Below, piece by piece: positions 60,001 through 64,000 of a stretch of DNA of 64,000 nt (positions are counted from its first letter, which is position 1; every line of letters begins with the position of its first letter). The position numbers were made by a program, and so were the translations under genes. The notes below the pieces were generated by a model. That model was not told the origin of the DNA. It searched no databases and saw nothing but the letters and a program-made list of their open reading frames with translations. The DNA lies in assembly GCA_051453625.1 (NCBI GenBank), contig JBOZIK010000001.1, positions 261,254,649 to 261,318,648 of the forward strand, in the 5' to 3' direction. This DNA is from Welwitschia mirabilis. Its lineage: Eukaryota; Gnetophyta; Gnetopsida; Welwitschiales.

Positions 60001-60867
60001 ATTTATGTAATTACATAACCATAAGTTTACAAAAAATAACTTTAATAAGAGAAGTATCATAAGGTATAACCATGAAGTATCAACTCATGACAAGAACAAC
60101 TTGGGTTATAATATTAAAACATCAAGTATAGAAAGAGTGATTCTACTTTTATCAAGCATCACATGTTTTTATATTTGTTTTAAAAGAATACAAACATAAG
60201 AAACATAATAATGGAATGCATACAAGAAAGAACCAACAAGGAAGTAAGAAGGAATAGAATAATACTTGTATCAGATCATGGTATTTGACGAATTCAAAGA
60301 TCTTCCAAATTTTCTAAGCTCGTAGGCCTCTTAATCTCTAAGATTCAAAGGCAAAGTCTTTTTAGAAATTAAGCTAGACTTAAGGAAGAAAGAACTCTAT
60401 TATAATGAGAGAACATAGGTAAGGTAAAAGTGCTTAAGAACAAAAAAGAACATATCATGAGCTAACAGTAAAGGTGGAGCTTACATAACATCTTATAAAA
60501 GCTTATGTGACCATTGGGCACTTTAATAATATAAAAAAATGCACTCTGTTCTATCATATTTAATCATAATAATGAGGAAAAATAAATAACAAGCCTCCAC
60601 AATTAACATCTAAGCATGCATAATTTCTAGAAAGTGCAAAAATAATAAGTGAATGAAATCATCACCACTATAAAAACATTCTTGAATATTTGTAAGTAAT
60701 ATTTAATCAAGACAAAAGGAACTTAAAGCACAATTTAATATAATAAAATCTTAAGAATGTAATATTTATATCAATTGCACATTTCAAAATAACTCAATAT
60801 TTTCTAATTAATCCATTAAACTTATCTTTTTCATTTTTTAAAAAAGAGTAAAATTATGGACATGACA

Positions 60868-60872
60868 ATGAC
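60868..60872. repeat. Target-site duplication, right copy (ATGAC)
   Basis: The partner of ATAAC at 41,858-41,862. One transition apart, directly outside the LTR TG terminus. Confidence 0.75.
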
Positions 60873-61575
60873 AACATTATTGAAAATGAAACTTGAGATT
60901 TGGTAGCCTAACAAATGTGTTTTCTGAAATAAATATAAAATGGGTAATACCCTTGAATGACATAAAGCTCAAGTTGTTAATATAGCCTATGATCTAAGAA
61001 AGGACTTGACTATAATGAAGTCTTTTTTCTAATATCAAAATGAACTACCATTAGAACTATGATTGTCTTGGCAGCACAAAAAGAATATAAGCTTGGTCAA
61101 TTAAATATAAAGACTACCTTTATCCATAAAGACTTAAAAAATGAAATCTACATGATGAAACCTAAGGATTTTAAAGTAAAAGGTAAAGAACACAAGGTGT
61201 GTAGATTGATCAAGTCTTTATATGAGCTAAAACAAGTACGAAGATCTTGGTACATAAAGCTTGAAAATTACCTAAGTTCCATTAGATTTATATTTTGTAA
61301 TTACCAGGATGTGGATGTTACATTATTCATCAAGTCTAATGGACAAAAATCTACATATATAGTAGTTTATGTAGAAGACATGTTGATAATAGGAAATGAT
61401 GAAGAAGATGTAAGACCAAAAAAAATTGCATTAGATTAGGCGTTTAAAATTTCTGATCTTGAATTGACTAGATTCTACTTAGGCATAGAAATTATTCTAA
61501 AAATGATGAAATATTCTTAACTAAAAAGAATTACATTCGATATTTGATCTAGAAATTTAGACTAGAAGATACAAA
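60873..61575 (+). pseudogene. Copia B reverse transcriptase, first copy
   Basis: Starts directly after element F with IIENET*DLV (the N.TW.LV..P motif, Trp to stop). GNTLE*HKAQVV follows (RHKARLVAKG), then an open 126-codon stretch at 61,059-61,439: TIRTMIVLAAQKEYKLGQLN, IKTTFIHKDLKNEIYMMKP, VCRLIKSLYELKQVRRSWY, and the catalytic YVEDMLIIG (YVDD with Asp to Glu). This is the finger-palm core of plant copia RT. The 5' half of the same gene lies at 39.2-41.86 kb. Stops and a frameshift sit before 61,059. Confidence 0.92.
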
Positions 61576-62250
61576 NNNNNNNNNNNNNNNNNNNNNNNNN
61601 NNNNNNNNNNNNNNNNNNNNNNNNNNNNNNNNNNNNNNNNNNNNNNNNNNNNNNNNNNNNNNNNNNNNNNNNNNNAAATGGACTACCATTAGAACTATGA
61701 TTGCCTTGGCTACACAAAATGAATGTAAGCTTTGTCAATTGAATATAAAGACTACCTTTATCCATAGAGACTTAAAAAATGAAATCTACATGATGAAACC
61801 TAAGGATTTTAAAATCAAAGTTAAAGAATAAAAGGTGTGTAGATTGATCAAGTCTTTATATGGACTAAAACAAGCACTAAGGCTTAGCATACTAAGCTTG
61901 TAAATTATATAAATTCCATTGGATTCAGATTATGTAATTACCAAGATGTGAATGCCACATTATTTTTCAAATCTAATGGACAAAAATATACATAGATAGT
62001 CGTATATGTAGATAATATATTGATNNNNNNNNNNNNNNNNNNNNNNNNNNNNNNNNNNNNNNNNNNNNNNNNNNNNNNNNNNNNNNNNNNNNNNNNNNNN
62101 NNNNNNNNNNNNNNNNNNNNNNNNTAAATTATATAAATTCCATTAGATTTAGATTATGTAATTACCAAGATGTAAATACCACATTATTCGTCAAATATGA
62201 TAGACAAAAATATACATAGATAGTAATATATGTAGATAATATATTGATTA
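61043..62250. repeat. Gap-flanking duplications around 61576-61675 and 62025-62124
   Basis: 61,043-61,400 recurs at 61,676-62,024. The stretch AAATTATATAAATTCCATTRGATT onward (61,903-62,024) recurs at 62,125-62,247. RT sequence is therefore present two to three times. The second copy has YVDNILI (Asp to Asn) where the first has YVEDMLI. Confidence 0.9.
61676..62024 (+). pseudogene. Copia B reverse transcriptase, second copy
   Basis: The same RT segment as 61,043-61,400 (IRTMIALATQNECKLCQLNI-like start, NEIYMMKP, VCRLIKSLYGLKQA), more decayed in the Tyr-Asp box and with a frameshift after LKQA. It probably comes from an overlapping contig end. Confidence 0.75.
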
Positions 62251-63155
62251 TAGAAAGTAAACAATAAGATTCAAGATGAAAAAAAATAGAATTAAGTAAG
62301 AAATTTAATATTTCTAATCTTGGAGTGACTAGATTATACTTAGGCATAGAAATTATTTAGAAAAAGGATGGAATCTTCTTAACACAAAGGAGCTACATCA
62401 TATATCTAATCTAGAAATTTGAATTAGAAGATAAAAAACAAGTTGTAATGCCTTTAGAGAAAAATGCTAAGTTATTTGCTGTCAAAGACTCAAAAGCTAC
62501 TAATAAAATAAAATACAAAATTATAGCATAAAGTTTAACTTATGTAACTAATACAAGACTAGACATATCATACATTATTGGTGTGTTATCAAGATATTAT
62601 TCTACACCTAAGATCACTCATCTGAACATTACAAAGAGAGTACTAAGATACCTAAAGAAAACAAAAGATCTAGGACTCACTTATTAAAAAAAAACTCTCA
62701 ATTCATTCTCAAGGTATACTTTGACTTAAATTTCATTGAAGAAACTGGTCCCTCATTATCAACATTAGGNNNNNNNNNNNNNNNNNNNNNNNNNNNNNNN
62801 NNNNNNNNNNNNNNNNNNNNNNNNNNNNNNNNNNNNNNNNNNNNNNNNNNNNNNNNNNNNNNNNNNNNNAGAAACATTGCCTTTGTCTTAGCAATCATAG
62901 CATTAAAAAACTATAGTACAATCTTCTATCAGAGTTAAATCTATAGCTACATCTGCAGCATGTAAAGAGATTGAATGGTTGAGAAAATTATTAGAAGTAA
63001 TAAACTTAAAATAGACTAAGGTAATAGAACTCTTCATTAATAATTAATTAGTAATTTTCATAGTAAAAGTTATAATACACTATAATAGGATAAAACACAT
63101 TCATGTTGGACTCCATAAAATTAGAAAACTCATATAGCATGAAATTATTGCACTA
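62125..63155 (+). pseudogene. Copia B RT end and RNase H (decayed)
   Basis: Continues GVTRLYLGIEII (YFLG.E), DGIFLTQRSYI, VMPLEKNAKLFAVKDSK, SLTYVTNTRLDISYIIGVLS (SL.Y...TRPDI.(Y/F)AV..(V/L)SR, Pro to Leu) and NITKRVLRYLKKTKDLGLTY. After a 100-N gap (62,770-62,869) it reads VKSIATSAACKEIEWLRKLL and RIKHIHVGLHKIRKLI*HEI, matching the RNase H end (EAEY.A...A..E..WL+.LL, ...(T)KHID....FIRE). It is interrupted at 63,158 by a new LTR. Confidence 0.85.
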
Positions 63156-63158
63156 GTT

Positions 63159-64000
63159 GTCATGTCCCAAATTTTAAGCAATTAGGACNNNNNNNNNNNN
63201 NNNNNNNNNNNNNNNNNNNNNNNNNNNNNNNNNNNNNNNNNNNNNNNNNNNNNNNNNNNNNNNNNNNNNNNNNNNNNNNNNNNNNNNNNNNNNNNNNNNN
63301 NNNNNNNNNNNNNNNNNNNNNNNNNNNNNNNNNNNNNNNNNNNNNNNNNNNNNNNNNNNNNNNNNNNNNNNNNNNNNNNNNNNNNNNNNNNNNNNNNNNN
63401 NNNNNNNNNNNNNNNNNNNNNNNNNNNNNNNNNNNNNNNNNNNNNNNNNNNNNNNNNNNNNNATCTTATTATTTTTTAATTATGATAATCTTAATTATTA
63501 TTTATGATTTTCCCAGTGACCTGGTAAGGTAATAGAATTCCCACCATATAACCACCCTCATTTATGATGTTTTATCTTTATATACCTGTGACTTTTTACA
63601 TTCCACCAATCCTTAATTATAAATATGACCTTTCTTCTTCTTTTCTCTCGCCTTTTTTTTTTTTTTTTTTTAAAAACCCTTTTTATATTGAGTTTTGGAG
63701 CCTATAAAGCCTTGGAGCCTTATAAATTTTATGAGGTCTTGATTTCTTATTAAAAATCACAATGGTCTTATGATCTTTCATTCCTTTTTTTATATGGTTT
63801 CATGGTCCTTTTTTCATTCCTTGTTATGGTTCTATGGTATTTTCTTTAATCTCTTGTATGATTCATGTACTTTATCTATTTCTTCTATGTTCTAAATGAT
63901 TCATGCATTTTTATACATGTCTAAAGTAAATATTTTTCTTATGCATAAATATCCTGGCTATGATTTCTCTGCTATATTTAAATCTTTGTTATGTGATTGA
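63159..64000 (+). repeat. Start of another LTR (gypsy-like), truncated by window end
   Basis: TGTCATGTCCCAAATTTTAAG opens exactly where copia B coding sequence stops. It shares its first ten bases with the LTR of element F (TGTCATGTCC) but not the sequence that follows. Such TGTCA.G.CCC starts are usual for plant chromovirus LTRs. A 274-N gap occupies 63,189-63,462. TTTATATACC near 63,582 could be a TATA box, followed by a pyrimidine-rich stretch and a 20-base T run. No coding sequence is seen. Confidence 0.45.

Larger units (their letters stand above)
41863..60867 (-). mobile_element. Chromovirus (Ty3/gypsy) element F, full length, nested in copia B
   Basis: On the minus strand, from 60,867 down: 5' LTR, primer binding site (55,422-55,434), gag from Met at 55,267, protease, RT, RNase H, integrase, chromodomain, polypurine tract (48,829-48,842) and 3' LTR. 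It is flanked by ATAAC/ATGAC. The chromodomain and domain order place it among plant chromoviruses. The gag and RT wording (VTWEEF-like, PMELAKLKTYL) and long LTRs fit the Tekay/Del group best. About a dozen assembly gaps with duplicated flanks inflate it from an estimated 13-15 kb to 19 kb. All frames carry stops. LTRs differ by about 11 substitutions and one indel in 79 aligned bases at their 3' ends, so it is old. Confidence 0.88.
55438..60867 (-). repeat. 5' LTR of element F
   Basis: In minus orientation it runs from TGTCATGTCC (60,867) to ...CTTAGA (55,438). It is about 4.4 kb after removing two gap duplications, unusually long. It contains the U3 minisatellite (59,680-60,000), a CTT microsatellite (58,271-58,298) and no long open frame. 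It aligns with 41,863-48,828 end to end. Confidence 0.9.

Noticed and set aside
1205-62898. Open frames that run through N gaps (e.g. 1205-1438, 6920-7105, 12061-12264, 22162-22452, 41643-41861, 50159-50458)
   Set aside because: They are open only because undetermined codons cannot be stops. The few real codons at each end show no conserved motif independent of the repeats.
1-64000. tRNA, rRNA or organelle-derived sequence
   Set aside because: No cloverleaf with conserved TTC arm or rRNA core words was seen. The only tRNA-related words are primer binding sites complementary to tRNA 3' ends.

Overview
This 64 kb window is very AT-rich, CpG-poor nuclear DNA. It is almost certainly from a seed plant with a repeat-dominated genome. 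I found no host gene, tRNA, rRNA or CRISPR array. What can be read is a stack of decayed LTR retrotransposons. Ty1/copia and Ty3/gypsy domains recur with plant-type primer binding sites (initiator-Met type and one probable Asp type). Stops and lost key residues are mostly those expected from C-to-T decay (Trp, Gln and Arg codons to stops; His and Cys to Tyr). The species cannot be named from this sequence.

Layout. 1-6.3 kb: copia element 'A' on the minus strand (probable 5' LTR and primer site at 5.7-6.3 kb, a leader with an 80-bp tandem repeat, gag, protease, pre-integrase). 6.3-9.7 kb: gypsy pol/gag 'A', minus strand (RNase H, RT, protease, gag). 10.26-13.6 kb: a degenerate 20-bp minisatellite followed by a TATA box, carried in two divergent copies either side of a gap. 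13.97-30.3 kb: copia 'C', plus strand, whose 5' LTR and primer site (13,966-14,352) are separated from its gag-pol (26.1-29.9 kb) by gypsy element 'D' (LTRs 14.36-15.6 and 24.5-26.04 kb, minus strand, Athila/Tat-like). 30.3-33 kb: LTR-like sequence 'E' related to D. 34.0-63.15 kb: copia 'B', plus strand, split in its pol gene by chromovirus 'F' (41,863-60,867, minus strand). 63,159 to the end: the start of yet another LTR.

Element F is the best-preserved unit. It has two LTRs of about 4.4 kb once assembly duplications are discounted, a primer binding site, gag, protease, RT, RNase H, integrase, chromodomain, a polypurine tract and a 5-bp target-site duplication. The copia B reading frame resumes across it. 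The LTR copies differ by roughly one base in seven over the stretch I aligned, so the insertion is old and the element dead.

A second layer of structure is artefactual or structural. Most gaps are exactly 100 N and lie between two near-identical direct copies of 15 bp to 1.4 kb, as if overlapping contig ends had been scaffolded without merging. Net unique sequence is therefore many kilobases shorter than the window, and several domains appear twice. Two other observations may repay follow-up: a comparatively open, unrecognised frame inside element D (21.3-23.0 kb), and the minisatellite-plus-TATA unit at 10-13 kb.
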